A DNA stretch of 64,000 bases, taken from NCBI GenBank assembly GCA_014706295.1, contig JACSVZ010000004.1:5944965-6008964 (forward strand), read 5' to 3'. A program made the position numbers and the translations under genes. This DNA is from Lycocorax pyrrhopterus obiensis (lineage: Eukaryota > Chordata > Aves > Passeriformes > Paradisaeidae). Shown piece by piece: positions 37,975 to 51,517 of this stretch (position 1 is the first letter of the stretch; every line of letters starts with the position of its first letter). The notes under the pieces were generated by a model. It did not search any database. It was not told the DNA's origin and worked only from the letters and a program-made list of their open reading frames with translations.

Positions 37975-40900
37975 AGCCCAGGTGCTGCAGTCCACAAACA
38001 CCGCTCTGGGTTGGTGCCTGAAGCTGGTGCAGGCTGACTTCTGTTGCAGAGGTCTGTGGTGAGACCACTGCATTATCAGTTTTCACATTTAGGAAAGATT
38101 TTCCTGTCTCCTAAACTGCCTGTGCCATTCTGAAAACAAGGATGAGGAGGTGTGCCTGCAATATATCCGGCATCACCACTGTTTGCTTGCTGTGACAGTA
38201 AGGGTTGGCACACAAATATCAGCCATCTCTGGGAGTGAGGTATTTTTCTCACCTCCTGAGAAGGGGATGGAATATCCCCTCCTCTAAAGAAAGTGATTGT
38301 TCTTTCATATTCTTAAGCCTTCTAGGTTGTGTTTTGTAGCCAGCAGCCAAAAAAAGCCCCAAAAGGAGTCTTCAGAAGTCAAATAAAAGCCAATGTGTAC
38401 GTGAAGGTCGCACGCACGGTCACCATGAGCAGCCGTATTTCTGCATTGCAGCTGAAATCAAGATTATACTTCAGGTTTCCTCTGCAAGCCCCCAGGGAGA
38501 GCATTGCTCACAGAGACGCAAAATTAAAAGTCCAAGTACAATGGATTTCTTGTTCATTGGGTACGAAGGCCACAAACAACACGACTGCACTTGCGTACAA
38601 TAAATAGAAGTGTTTTCATTTAACGATGACTCTGCTGTTACCAAGAACACCTTCAAAGCTTTCAAAATATATTTGCAAGATTTCCTCTTTCGCACTGGTA
38701 TAAGCAAAAAGCAATGCAGAGCAAGTCAGTAACTGGCTGGAGCTCAGAGCGGAGCCAACATCATCTCTGGCAGAACCTTCTATCACTTACAAGGAGTGAA
38801 TGACACATAGGCAAAATTAAAAGTATTGCCTAGGAGGAAAAGACCTAAAAAGTAGCCCAGGGCTACAGAAAAAGCCATAATTGTGTCAAAACAACAAGTC
38901 TGAAGCTAAATAAAAACATGCAATAGAAGCTCAACTCTAAAAATTGAATTTTTCAGTTTTTTCAGTTTCTTAAACTTCTCTGAAAGCCAGAGGAAAGCTG
39001 AAAGAGGGATGTGATGCACCTCCAGCTTTCAGTCTGAACTGCCTGCAATGTATCTCCTGCTGAATTGGCCGTTTTTATCTAAAACTGGGGTTCTAAGCTC
39101 ATGCCAAAGATAATTTGCATTATTATGAGTCACATGGAAAATCATCACTCACATTCCAGGGGGCTACATTAAAGTATAAATACACTTTAAAATGTATATA
39201 GGTCAATACTTGGGGGTTTTTTTGTTGTGTTTTTTCCATGTGTGCGTGTGCCAATATGCGAGGAAATACATGGTCTTACTTCAGAAGTATTCCCTTTTTT
39301 TCAGAGCCACAGCAGAATGCCCTACGTGGCTTCTAACTTTGTTTACCTGGAATTTATAGCAACATATGTAAGACAACATTCAAAGCTTGGTAGCTGTGGC
39401 CAGATTCCAGCTTTTCATCAGTTAAATGAAGGGATGCAGACTTTGTTTTTTTTCTGGTGTTGTTTGTTCAACAGGAAATAAGATGAGAAGAGGTAGGGAA
39501 AATGGGTATAGAACGAGGCTCTGTTCTTTTTCACAGGAGAAAATTATTACCGAATATGCAACTTGAATTGCATGACTCCAATTATTTGGTACCTAAATTT
39601 CATCCATTTTCTTCTGTAGAGTGATTTAACTGAAGAACAACTCCCCTGGGATCATTCCCAGGCTGTTCAGATGTCTCTCGGGGTCACACCAAAGCGCACT
39701 GAAGCAGGTAATGTGACAATTACATGGGCTGTCATCAGGCAGAGCATCCGAGAGCCTCACTCTGGCAGCCTGTTGAGATGGCCAAATCTCAAAGTTAAGT
39801 ACATTCCAGTCCAGGACCAGCAATGCTGCTCAGCCTGAGGGAGCTGTAGGGAAATGACCTCATACTTCTCTTTCTGTGAATTTTAAGCACTGGTACTTCC
39901 CTGCTAGGTCTGTGCACTGTGGACCATGAGAAGCAGAAATATTTGACTTTTGGGTATTTAGCAGTGAGCTAGATTGAATACTTTTGCTCTGGGTAAGGCA
40001 GACATTTGCTCACACTTGCTGAGCACATTACTGTATTTTCCACATGTGCAGCATGTGAATTACCTGTGAAAACAACTCAGACCAGCTCCCTGCAGCCAAG
40101 CAAGAATGTCAAAGTAATTGATGTGTAGATGTTGTTTTCTCACCCAAACACCCACTGCCCCTCATACTCTCCCTTCTTACACATGGCTTTTTTACTGTAT
40201 TTCCCTCAAAATCTTTCCCCCAGTTATCCTTGCCTCTACCCCTTACTCTTCACAGGCTATTTGAAAACCTACTCCTATTTTAAACAAGATAACAGTTACC
40301 CAAGGTGCATATTACCTGAGTATACCCCATGTGCTCACATTTACTAATAGATTCCAGCTACTCCCCTGCAGGGAGTGAAGAAAATACCCCACACATCTAA
40401 CAAAGAGGAGCTCCTTTGACTTTGTTTCTCTTCTTGTCACGAACATTTCTGTTAGTCTTTATTTATAACTAACTAAAATAATATTAAATTATACCTCTAG
40501 AGAGACTTCTTAAATAATAGCTATACAAAAGGTCCCACTTCATCCCTAAAATGCAGGGAGTTAGGAATGTTAAAGAACCAAACTGAAGATAAAAGAAAAA
40601 CAGAAATCTGCAAATTGTCAGGAAAAAAAGAAAAAAGGCTGGCAGGTGGCACGTGTAAAACTTTCAAAGGTTTACAGTACAGTGAAAGAGATTCTGGAAT
40701 ACTTCAGGACGTAGCAATGTTATTTGAGATGAATGAAAGTGAAACGTGTTGTTTTCTCTGAAATCGCACTGTTGTCTAAAGAGTGGTGCATTTTGTCTTC
40801 AAAGGCATCTGTAATCCCCTCCCTCCTCATGTGGCTCTGTGAGGGCCATCAGAGGCAGGCTGGTTTCTGCAGGTCATTTGTAAAGTCTGTGACAGAAACA

Positions 40901-43900
40901 GAAGGCTGGAGCTGAGGTGAAGCTGTGGAGCTGTGCTTTAGACCCTCCCAGCATCCATGCTCGGGGTGAAAGCAAACTCTGGTGTCAAGCCAGGCCCCCT
41001 CCGTGAAGCTGCACGGGAAAAGGCCAACTTAGACTTAGCACACCATTCCTGCAGAAGACTGCTTTATGTTCCAGCAGCATTAGGATGCACAGGGGATTGC
41101 ACGGTGGGGCCGTATGTCCAGCAATAGAGGCATATGTTGGATACTTTACAGACATAAAGTCAGAATCCCTCAGCTGGGCCTCAGGAGAAGGGCTGCAATG
41201 GCCCAAGAAACATACCCTGAAGTGCACTGAAGTTACTCATTTACCATGTCTTTCTCCTGCACCAAAATCACTCAGAAAGAAGCAGCAAACAGCAGTGAAT
41301 GAAAAGAAACCCTATTTCTACAGGCTGATTTTAAGTCATGGGTTCATTGCCTCTGCAGGTAAGGAGATGCCGTGCTCAGGCTGTGGATGGAGGCTCCAGG
41401 GGGAATTCACAAATTATTAACAGGGGGAAGGAAGACAGAGAGCTCAGTCAGACTCTGAAACGCTCAGATTGCACTAGGTATTTGTCTGGGCAAAAATAAA
41501 ACAAAATGAAACAAAACAATGCACTAAAATAACCAAGAAGGCAACTCCCCCTCTTCAATACAGTTTCAGTGTTTTACCACCACAGCGAACCTGACCCTGT
41601 TTTCCCAGCCCTGCTGTCCCCAACTATTCCATTACACACAAATAACAATCCACCCAGGATGCTGAAAATGGCTGCACACAGCGGGAAAATCACTTTTTCT
41701 AGCATATTCTTTGTCAATTTTTGCCCCTAATACATATTTGACCTGTTGGTCAGACTCCCCACTGGCCCGGCCTCATCAGGATGAGAGAAAGGAGAGCACT
41801 GTCAATCAAGGGCTCCTCTGGCTTGTTCCCCCTGAGTGTTTATTGAAGGAATGACTAAATCTGTGTACAAGAACCTTTTCCCAAAAAAATAACTGCCTGC
41901 TTGTGGTGCTCAAATAACTGTCTTTTATTGCCCATGTGCAAGTCCTGGTTTTACAGAGAATCAGGGAGTGTAAGGATTAACTACAGCATCCATGGCATGT
42001 GCTTTGGAAAATGAAGCCTCCCAAAATGAAACCAAGCCAAGCAGAGCTGCTGTGCTCAGGACTTTACAGCTTCCATCCCAGAAATCCACCACCCCAGCTG
42101 TCTGCACACTGTATGGAAGCACAAAGCATGGTAATCCCACGGACAGGCTGCTGCTAATTCCTAGTCTGGATTCGTAGGCACCAGAGGTGTAGATCAGTTT
42201 AGCCAAACCACCAGCATTTTACGCTGCACAGAAGCAAGGGCTGAAATTTGAGTGGCTCTGTCCAAGGAGACTTAAATAGGATGGACACTGCAAACCAATA
42301 ATTTCTCCCTACATACGTACAAATCTAGTTTTTCTGTGCTGGATTTCACTGAAAAGGGTTGTCATATAATCTTCATAACAGGGATTTATGGAATGACATG
42401 TTTACCAACACTGCAAAGCTGTTAAACTCTGCTTGTAAAGTGAATTTTGCCATCCAATTCAGAGGGACCACGATTTCACATTTGGCTCATTTTTCATCCT
42501 TACAGAATTTGGAGCTTACCAACCAAAGTTCTGATTTTACTCCTCTCCATTCAGTGCCAGTTCATTTTATGTCTACAGAAAACTGATCTTAGTCAGGTCA
42601 TTAATTGCTGTTTTACAAAGCAATGAAAAACCCATTCATTTTGAAACGGAGCCTACACTATGAATGTTCTTGTGGTTTACACTAAAGATTGATCTGGTAT
42701 CTATTAGTGCAGTTCCATGTGCTTTAACTAATGGCTCTTTAGGTCTTCAGACTAATGGTTTCTTCATATGTTTCTGTGCAGAAGCATTTGCCACTAACTT
42801 CAGAGAAAATTAGGTTCATGAAATAAATGTTTATCACATTGAAAGAGAAAAGTCAATGGGAAAAAAACCCCTGCATAATTTAAAGGGCTCTACTAATATG
42901 TAAATACATGCTTTATACAAATAGGTAAACAGATATTAATTCAGAAAAAAAGCTGGATTTCTAACATTTTTGGCTGTTTTACATATCTTTTAAATATTTT
43001 GCATCACACTCCATTTATTTTTATTTCCAGATACTGGTACCAGTAAGAGCCCCTGGCAGTTGTTTCACCCTCAGCCTCCCTGGCTGCCCAAGTGGGCAGA
43101 TGGGGAAGTGGCAATATTTGCTACATGAAGAAATATGGCCCTGAATATATCAACTAAAACACCTTGGTTAACTTAACCAGAATGGTGGGAGTTGATTTTG
43201 ATTAACTGCAGTCAAGGAAATCATATCCAAGTGATGATGGATCACTGTGAATGCGGTGTGGGAACAGAGTCTTGTCAGCTACAGTGCCAGTTACTAATTC
43301 ATAATATTTTAATGACTCATGTTTAGGCATTTTAACCAAAAGCAGTCAGTCTATTAAGCTTTTAAATGTAGATGCATTTAGGATGTGAACACTCTTCAAT
43401 TTCCACTGGGTATGCACAACAACTTAATAACATCATTACACATAAATACATCGCCGTACATGAGGAGTAAGCTGCGGTACAGCAGAAATTGGATGGCACA
43501 TTTACCCTAATTATTTGATGTGATAACATTACAACAATTAACTACATTTTTAAATTTCTCTTTCCACTGAACTGTGCTTGGAATTGAAATAGCTTTGTAT
43601 TGCTACGGTCTAAGCCTAACTTTCAACCAAGACAAAAAAAGAGTTCTAATACAGCTTGGAAAAAGCCCCCTTAACCACAAGTCTGGCAGAGAAGGGGGGC
43701 TGGGACAACATGCAATTTTTCAGTATCTATGTAAGACAGTCAGGGACAGCCATTCAGATGCTGAATGGAATTCCATTTCTTGTTTTCACACCACCCTTCT
43801 CTCCATGGGTTATCCTTTCATGAGTTCTGTGAGGCAGACTCATCCAGTTTCTCCCCTTTTCTAAGGCCAGAGTCCAAAATGGACACGTTAAAGGACACGT

Positions 43901-44857
43901 AGCATTCCCATTAATCCTCTCAGCCAGGTTACACTTCCTTGCCACAAAAATTGTTCTGGCTCCCTGTGGATACTAAAACAATTTGCTCGGAAGCTCACAG
44001 GAGGGTCAGTGCAATCCCAGCTCTAAAAGGAATGTGGCTGCACACGCTTGCATGGCTGTGGGAAGCAGGAAAATGGGACAAAATTTGAGTCGGGGCTGAC
44101 CTGAACATGGCGTGGTTCCATGGGAACAGAGAGGGTTCAAGGCTGTTCTGTAGTTTGGCACTGTCCACATCATCACTAATACAACTTTTTTTTTTTTATA
44201 TGCAAACTAAATTTACATGAGAATTGTAAATCTGTCAACTGAAATCCCACAATACTATCTCTGAAAATCAAGAGAGGCTCAAGTCCTGTCTATAAGCACA
44301 AGTAGAATCAGTGAAGACTCTGTAGTCATTTAATGACTGCCTGTTACAACCAGTCAAAAACCACAGAAGAGAGAAGCTTATAATTTTAATCTTAGAGACA
44401 TCTTTACTTATGTCTTTAACAGATTTAAATATATTTTCCATTTCCACTGTAACTTCACTTCTTCGCTTTCCTAATTTTTCCTTTTTTTGCTGATCATCCC
44501 TCCATTGCTAAGTGAAAGCCTCACCTGCCTCAGTGAAATTTCCAACCATAATGCCTTAAACTCAATCAATAAAAGTGAGTTTTACAGAACATTTGAATTA
44601 ATGAGGCGCTGATAAAAATTCAATGGTTTCACTTTCCATGCAAATGGGCTCTAATATGCTGTACTCCAGGTACAATCCTTCTGGCACTAACAAGGAGTGC
44701 TGGCCTGAATGCTAAATGGTCACACTGCTTTGGGGTGGTTCCTGCCACCTTCCACAGCTGACTGCCACAATTATCCCAAACAGCCAAACACATCTTCTGG
44801 AAATTAGGAAAATAGGGATGGTCCCAGCAACACTGACCTCTGCGCCCTGTTTGCTGC
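37975..44857. other. non-genic stretch
   Basis: About 6.9 kb without a recognisable gene. A CAG|GTAAGG donor-like word at 41356-41364 sits inside a 111-codon plus frame (41085-41420), but the frame simply runs through it. A T12 run lies at 44186-44197. The AT-rich interval 42600-43600 has almost no frames over 60 codons. Confidence 0.5.
39111..39158. promoter_or_regulatory. putative enhancer motif cluster (octamer, AP-1, TEAD)
   Basis: Within 48 bp lie an exact octamer in reverse orientation (ATTTGCAT, 39113-39120), a consensus AP-1 site (TGAGTCA, 39126-39132) and a TEAD-type ACATTCCA (39151-39158). AP-1 plus TEAD is a well-known enhancer pairing in vertebrates. The grouping is compact, but each site is short and chance cannot be ruled out. 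Confidence 0.3.
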
Positions 44858-45270
44858 AGGGACATGGAGCTGTTGGGGTGAACCCAGAAGAGACCACCAA
44901 GCTGATCAGAGGGACAGAGCACCTCTGCTATGAGGAAAGGCTGAGAGAATTGGGATTGTTCAGCCTGGAGAAGAGATGCTTTGGGGTGATCTAACTGCCC
45001 CTTCAAGTACCTGAAAGGCACTTACAAGAAAGATAGGGCAAGATATTTACAAGAGCTTGAGTGACAGGACAAGGGAGGATAGGTTCAAATTGAAAGAGCA
45101 GGTTTAGACCAGATTTTAGGAAAAATTCTTCTCTGTGAGGGTGGTGAGGCCCTGGCACAGGCTGCCCAGAGAAGCTGGGCTGCCCCATCCCTGGAAGTGT
45201 CCAAGGCCAGGCTGGAACTGGATTATCTTCAAGGTCCCTTCCCACCCAAACTGTTCTGGGATTCTATGAC
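44858..45270 (+). mobile_element. CR1 LINE 3' portion, 5'-truncated
   Basis: About 410 bp match the avian CR1 3' region in order: GGAGCTG..GGG..CCAGAAGAG..CCACCAAGCTGATCAGAGGG, GAGCACCTCTGCTATGAGG, AAAGGCTGAGAGAATTGGG, TTCAGCCTGGAGAAGAG, AACTGCCCCTTCAAGTACCTGAAAG, GAGGCCCTGGCACAGGCTGCCCAGAG, CCATCCCTGGAAGTGTCCAAGGCCAGGCTGG, AAGGTCCCTTCCCACC, and a terminal GGGATTCTATGA. It is plus-oriented with its 3' end at about 45270. It contains only the extreme 3' coding/UTR part; overlapping open frames here are not functional. It is the best-preserved repeat in the window. Confidence 0.95.
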
Positions 45271-48200
45271 TCTGCTACTTACTGCTCAATAAGCTTTGGC
45301 AGTGCTAGCAACAAATACAGCCAGGAAACGTCCTCTGGTACTTACTGCTGTAAGTTATGTGTATCTGCAGAGAACAGAGGACAGAGTTTTCTCCCCAAAC
45401 TGCACCACCCTTTACTCATTACGCCTCGGAAATGTAACAGCACAGAAAACCAGTTCCTCTACTTGACTACACTACAACTGCCCTGCAGAGAAAATGTCCT
45501 GCCCACGGAAACCACCACCTCATGGTAACTCTCCCCTCGACAAGGGATTGTAGAGAGGTTTCCACAGCCCGTATCAATCCCCAGATTAATGTACAGCACC
45601 AGCTTTTGCTTTGCTGCTTCATTTATCATTCCAGGATGCTTTTCCCTGGCTGCACTGAGGCTGGTGCCCGTACAGCAGTCAGACTTCCCTAAACATCTTT
45701 AAATACCTGAAGTGCAAACCCAAACACAGCTCTCTGCCTGCCTTTTGACACAGGAGCAGTGAGAGGCATTAATATTCATTGATAGGAAAAAAAAATTAAC
45801 TGGAATAATTATTTTAAAACTACTCTTTAGCAGAGCAGAATCATCTGTGGATCCTGCTTATCAAGACCATTTACCTTGCAGGTCATTTCTGATTAATAAG
45901 AAGTAGGTCTAATTGATATTTAGTGGGAATTCTGGCAATGCTATTTGAAAGATACTTTTGCCCGTTGTTTTGCATTTAGAAACACCCTGCTGTCAAACTC
46001 TTCAGTTTGATAGTCACTGATGGAATAAATATTTTGAAATTCACTTTTTGTCCCCTGGTTAGATGGGAATAGACACAGGACGATGGCTGTGCACAGCTCG
46101 GCTGTACTTGCAGGCTTTTGATGTTGCGCTTTGGCTCAGATTTTTGATCTTTGATTCCCACTCCTGGTTTTTGCCTGACTGTGTGTTAACACCAGTGCCT
46201 GGGACAGTTCTCTCACTGGGGGAATCCACCACGATGGAATGCTGCCTCTCCATTTGTGCTTTCCCTCCCTCAATCCGACCCTTTCCCATTTCATGCGACA
46301 CGGAGTGTGCTGCCAGAATTGCCCCTCCAAAACCTGAAGTGATTTAATGTAGCATACAAAATGTCATCTATCCAACTACATGTGAAATGGGGAAAATATG
46401 CAAGCACAGAGAATTGGCCTTGGAAGAGTTCCACAGAAAGAATTTTCTTTTAGAGACACTGGCTTTATTGCACCCAGGGGAAGTACAGGGGAGTTCCTGC
46501 TTCCAGTTTCTTATGATGTGTGAGTTCTTCACACCGGGCCACTGAGTTTCTGCAAGGCACTCGGCAAAGCAACAGATGGAGAAAGGAAAAGAAGAGGTCT
46601 GAGACTTCTGGGGTGAATTTTATGCCAAAGACCATCACAGGAGTGGATTTTGCCTCCTTGGGTTTTAGATTGCATCCAAAATGCCTTGAGAAACAACAGG
46701 TGATAAGAAGAAACTGGATATATCATGAATTCACATTTCTTGGGAAAAGGAAGACATTAAGGTAGTTGCTGTTTCCTTCACAGTCATTTCTTATTTGGGA
46801 TTAGGTAAAAAGGCAGTATTAGAGATGGGGAAACAAGAAAATAAAAAACCCCAGAATTCAGTGCCCTGTTTGCCAACTCCAAAACATCTACAAGCACCCA
46901 AGACACCTGTTGTTCTGTTGACTACAAATTTGAATGATATCATGGAGCTGACTGTCTCCAGAGAAATAAAAGGATGAAGGCTCAGCAGAATATTTGATGT
47001 TCTGTGTAAGGTTCAGGCCAGCCAGACCCAGAGGAATAAGAACAATCTCAATCTACCAACATCTGCAACTGCTGCTGTAAAAGGTAAAGTAATCCCTTTG
47101 CCAAACAGGTGAGAAAAGGAAGGCAACCATTAGACAAAACTTCTGTGTGGCACTGCTTCTCTTCAGAGAAAAGCATGAAAAGGAGTGTTAGAGATGTTTC
47201 AACACCACCAAGATAAGGAGACATCAAAGAGTTGCTTCTTCAAGTGTGGCCAAATGAACTAAGATTTTAAAGGAACCAAAATTAACTTGTGAGACATTAG
47301 GAAGAAAAATTTTCAATACTTTTGTTCTTTTAATGTCCCTCAGTGAAAATTCCCCTTTTTCTCTTGTCACTAAGGAAAGACATTCTGACTTGTTTCCAAG
47401 GCTTTCAGTGACTGAAGGAGTAGGAGAAGAAGTGGAATGGGAAGGACCACATAAAGTGGGAATCCTGGACTTGGCACCTCAGCCCTTGCCATCCAGGCAG
47501 CACCTGCCAGCACAGCGCTAATCCGTGTGTCAGGCCATGTCCTGGCTCCTGCTCTTTTCCCTGGTGACAAATACCTTTACCCAGACAATTTTACAGCCAT
47601 CTGTTAATGGGCAAACACCACCACTCCACATTCCCAGGAAAGCCTCCACCTGGGTGTTTCAGGCCAAAGGATAATTGAGATGCCATTCGAAAGACATACC
47701 CAAAACAAGCTGGGTTTGAGAAGGGTGAGCCCTTCCGAGGTCAATTCCCCCAAACAGCACTAATGATCTTCTGAATAATGAATCAGGGCAGAGCAGCAGC
47801 TGGTGCAGAACCAGGAGTGAGTGGGAATTGTCAGTCTGGCTGCCAAATTAAAGCCAACACAAACAAATCAACCAGCACCTTAAAAGGGTATGTTCTGCTT
47901 TCCTGGCCACACTGATAGAGCTTCATTTCAAATGCCTGTTTCGGTTGCATCTAATAATTGCCTCATGTAAGATAAATATTTCTCTCTTGTTTCACCTTTT
48001 AATGGCTGAAATGTTACTATAAAGGTTCCAAAAAATCTGAAAAAGCAATTAGTGTTGGCTTTTGTTAGCTTTTTGTTAACTCTGGTAAAAATCTGATTGC
48101 ATCACACTAAGAAAACGATGAAACACCCAGTCCAGCTTCTCCCCGGTCTCACAGCATGAATGAGGTAAATACAGACGTGGATAAATCCACTGGGAGAAGG

Positions 48201-51200
48201 GCTGGGGCACAACCTTTTCCATTAAATGTCATTCAGCCTGGGTCTGCTGCTTAGGAAGTCCTCACTGGAACAAAGCAGGAGCATTCCCGCTATTTATTCG
48301 CCCAGGGAAGTTATCCTGAAAGTTAAGCACTGGGAGTGGAGGTGGGTGGTGTTTGGTGGTTTTTTTACAGCTTCAGTTATGGAAGGCATCTCCAGCCAAG
48401 CTTAAACACATTTAAATATTTCACTTGCCGAAATGGGATTCTGGGATTAATGCCTACTGGGCTGTGTGCTCTCAGTAATACTGGGACTTTAAGCCAGAAA
48501 ACATGGAAAAGAGCATCGAGCACAACGCTGCAGGAGCTCCCAGATTTCTGGTGCTTTGCAGCCATATGCTCTTTGTTCTGCTGCTGTCTGGGCAGAAGAA
48601 TCACAGGAATTACATGAAAGAGATTCACCTTTGGCACTCAAGCAGATGCTTTTAAAAACAGCAGAAGGTGAGCCCAGTGCCCCTCTCAAGTTCTGAGAAG
48701 TCAGGAAAAGTGAGCAAGAGACCCCCTGGCTCTCCAGTGATGCGTTCAGCCAGAAGCCCAGAGCAGTGCTCAGGTAAGTACTGACCCAAAGACTTCACAG
48801 AAGGTATTCACACCTTTGCAAACTGAACTTCACAAGAACAAGCAGGTGAAAGTGCAATTTCTGACTAGAGCCTGAGAGAAAAAAGGACAAACCAAACATA
48901 AATAAAAAAAATTATGATTTTCCTCTCCTTTGGCAAAAGTTTGAAAAACTCAAAACTTCAGATGTGCATTTTCTATTTCCAAATGCAAAAATGTATCTGC
49001 ATGGTGCAAGCCCAACTGTGAGCTAAGAAGTTTCTTTAAGTAAGGCAAGGTAAACAGAGTTTCTGTTGTCCATTCATTTCTTCAGTTCTTATTCCCTGGG
49101 GCTAAACTACTCCACCTCTCTTCTGTGCACAGCCCTGCTTCTCATTTTAGCAATTTGCTTATCGTTAGGCCCTGTACTGAGTTTAGTGCTGGGAATCTGG
49201 AATTTTAGACCTCAGAAGATGCCATCATTCATTATCCTTGATATCATCCACTAATCCAAACCCTATCTTTCATCTGCCTACAGGCGAGCCTAATACCACT
49301 CCATCACACCTTATCTACCTGAGTCTTATTTCCACTCTCTCTGCAGTCAGAAGAGCTGTACCTGTGCTGCTGATAATGCCCTGTTTTCATTAAGAAGAAT
49401 GAAACATAGGATGAGGTAGAGGATGGAGATGCAGAGAGAATAACCATAAGGAGTTTGTGCTCTCCCTCACCATACCCCGGAGATTACAGGTGAGGTTTGA
49501 AGCTTAGGGAAATACACGTGGGAAGTGTTAAATGTTTGACACTTTTCCCTTTTGGAAGCAAGATACAAAGCACATTTGTCATGTGCCACTAAGAAAAGCA
49601 CCTAATTCAACTGTAGTGATGGGATGCAAATTGTTTAAGAGGCCGCAGTCTCCCTGGGGTGGAGAAATGGCCCTGCAGGAAGCTGATTGCTGAGGCCTCT
49701 TGCACACAGTGCCCAGGAGGGCTCTGCCAAGGGGGGCTTTACCTCCCTGTCTGCTGCTGTGTTGAGCTGACTTTTGAGTTAATATAAATTATTCACGGCC
49801 CTTTTATCAGTGGTTTCTCCTACTTTGTCCTCTGCTTGATTTTGGTTCCAGCTGCCAGACTGCCCGGTGTCTCTCCAGTATAAATGATAAAGTGATATTT
49901 CAGACACATTTGTCGTCATTTGACTTTTGCTAACAAATTCATACATGTCAGCACTTCAGTATTTATATATCTCAGGGTTGAATTACAGGAATTACAATGG
50001 TTGTTTTTTCATCACAAAGAATACCCTGAATTCTTTGTGCTCCATTGGAGTTGTGAAATTATTTTGACATTTTTAAATCCCAAGAGTTATTTCCAAGATA
50101 CAATGAAATAATTCAGTGGCTCCCTTTTGCCTTTTCTTTAGCTTTGCAGTTAGTAATAATTTTCTTTACTAAGTAATGCCCATTAGCTACATGTATAACC
50201 TCCTGAAAAGTATCCAAAAGAGAGTACAATCCACTGTTATAATCCTGTCACAGCAGAACTGTTTGGGAGCTCCTTTGCAAAATGCCTTAAAAATTTGTGT
50301 GCACAAGAATTTCCTATCAACAGCTGAGAGGCTTTAGGCAAAAAACCCCCTCAAAGTATTCAATTCCTTTTTAAAAAAACCCTATAAAATCATGTGAATT
50401 TATCCTACTTAATTAGATTTATTAGGCACAAAATCTAAGCACAAAGGAAGCATTTTCCAGGCAACTACAGAGAGCAGAAGCCATTCCTCTTTGGAGTTTC
50501 CCTGTCATGAAGGAGTTCAACGAACGTGGATGGAGCTGTGACACCTGTACTACCCGAGGGTCCGTCCCCACAACACTGCAAGTGAATCCTCGACCCACAC
50601 AGTTCTGCAGTTTGACACCCCACGTCACCAGCTTCTGCTGCTTCCGAAGGTCTGAAAAGCCCAGAGGAAACACCCGTGGTATCCATTCATCCCTCTGCTG
50701 CTCTCTAATCCCATTACAACTGCACTGCAATGCTGGAGTGGTTAATTGAGCAGTTCCAGAGCGTGGAGTACAGTTACATGAACGGGAGATGAAGAGATGA
50801 GAGTCCAGGAGTGCCACAGGGAAAAAAAAATAGATTGAGAGAGACACTGGGGGCTGCCATGGTTAAGATTCATAAATCTTCAAATTTAGGCTGAGATGTC
50901 AGTTCTGAGGAAACGGAAAACCCCCAAATTAGAGGGTTTTTATTCTGAATATTTAACCTCACTGTGTCATCTGGTTTAAAACACCCATCAGCCCAAAAAA
51001 TCCACAGAGAAGATGAGGGGGAAAAGGACCAAGACACAGAAAAATCTGTTGTGCAGACCCTCCTTCCTTAAGACACCAAACTTGGAACTGCCACATGCAG
51101 TAAAGCTGAATTTCTGTCCCCTGTCCAGAGCTCCTGACTGACACAGAAGCACAGACTTCAAAGCAGAAGGTGGCAACTGGAAGTGTCAGGAGAGATGAAC

Positions 51201-51499
51201 AGAAGAAAGAAGACAAATGCCCAAGTCAGCAAAGCACTCTCAAGAGAGATTTTGAAGAAATGAGTCATGGCTGGTTTTTGGCAATGAAGACAAATAACAT
51301 GCTAAAACCAAGCTGGAGACTGCTCCTTTCAGAGGGGCACCTGACTCTGTCAGTACACGTGCTCTCACCACATCCCACTGACTCTCCTGCTGCAGAACTG
51401 AACCTGGGGAGGAGCAGAAAGCTGGAAGAGAAAGCAACTAAAACCTGGGAACCGCAACAACCGCAATGAATAGCTTCAGCAAAGCAACTAAAATGAATG
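45271..51499. other. non-genic stretch
   Basis: No gene is recognised. A perfect donor-consensus word CAG|GTAAGT occurs at 48771-48779 on plus, but the reading frame leading into it is stopped at 48694-48696. Overlapping plus and minus frames near 50420-50850 (up to 141 codons, minus) have no family resemblance. Confidence 0.5.
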
Positions 51500-51517
51500 T
51501 TTACTTCTAGAAGTAAA
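51500..51517. repeat. perfect 18-bp palindrome
   Basis: TTTACTTCTAGAAGTAAA is its own exact reverse complement, with no spacer. It could be a dimeric binding site: the GAA/TTC core in TTCTAGAA is a two-unit heat-shock-element-like pattern, though a functional element normally needs three units. No adjacent promoter is seen. Confidence 0.85.

Noticed and set aside
41085..41420. 111-codon frame containing a CAG|GTAAGG donor word
   Set aside because: The frame continues through the donor without change and shows no protein family; no matching partner exon was found.
48556..48783. Perfect donor CAG|GTAAGT at 48771 with an acceptor-like TTTGCAG at 48555-48561
   Set aside because: The frame between them has an in-frame TGA at 48694-48696, so it is not a coding exon; one such donor word is expected by chance at this scale. 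A noncoding exon remains possible but unsupported.
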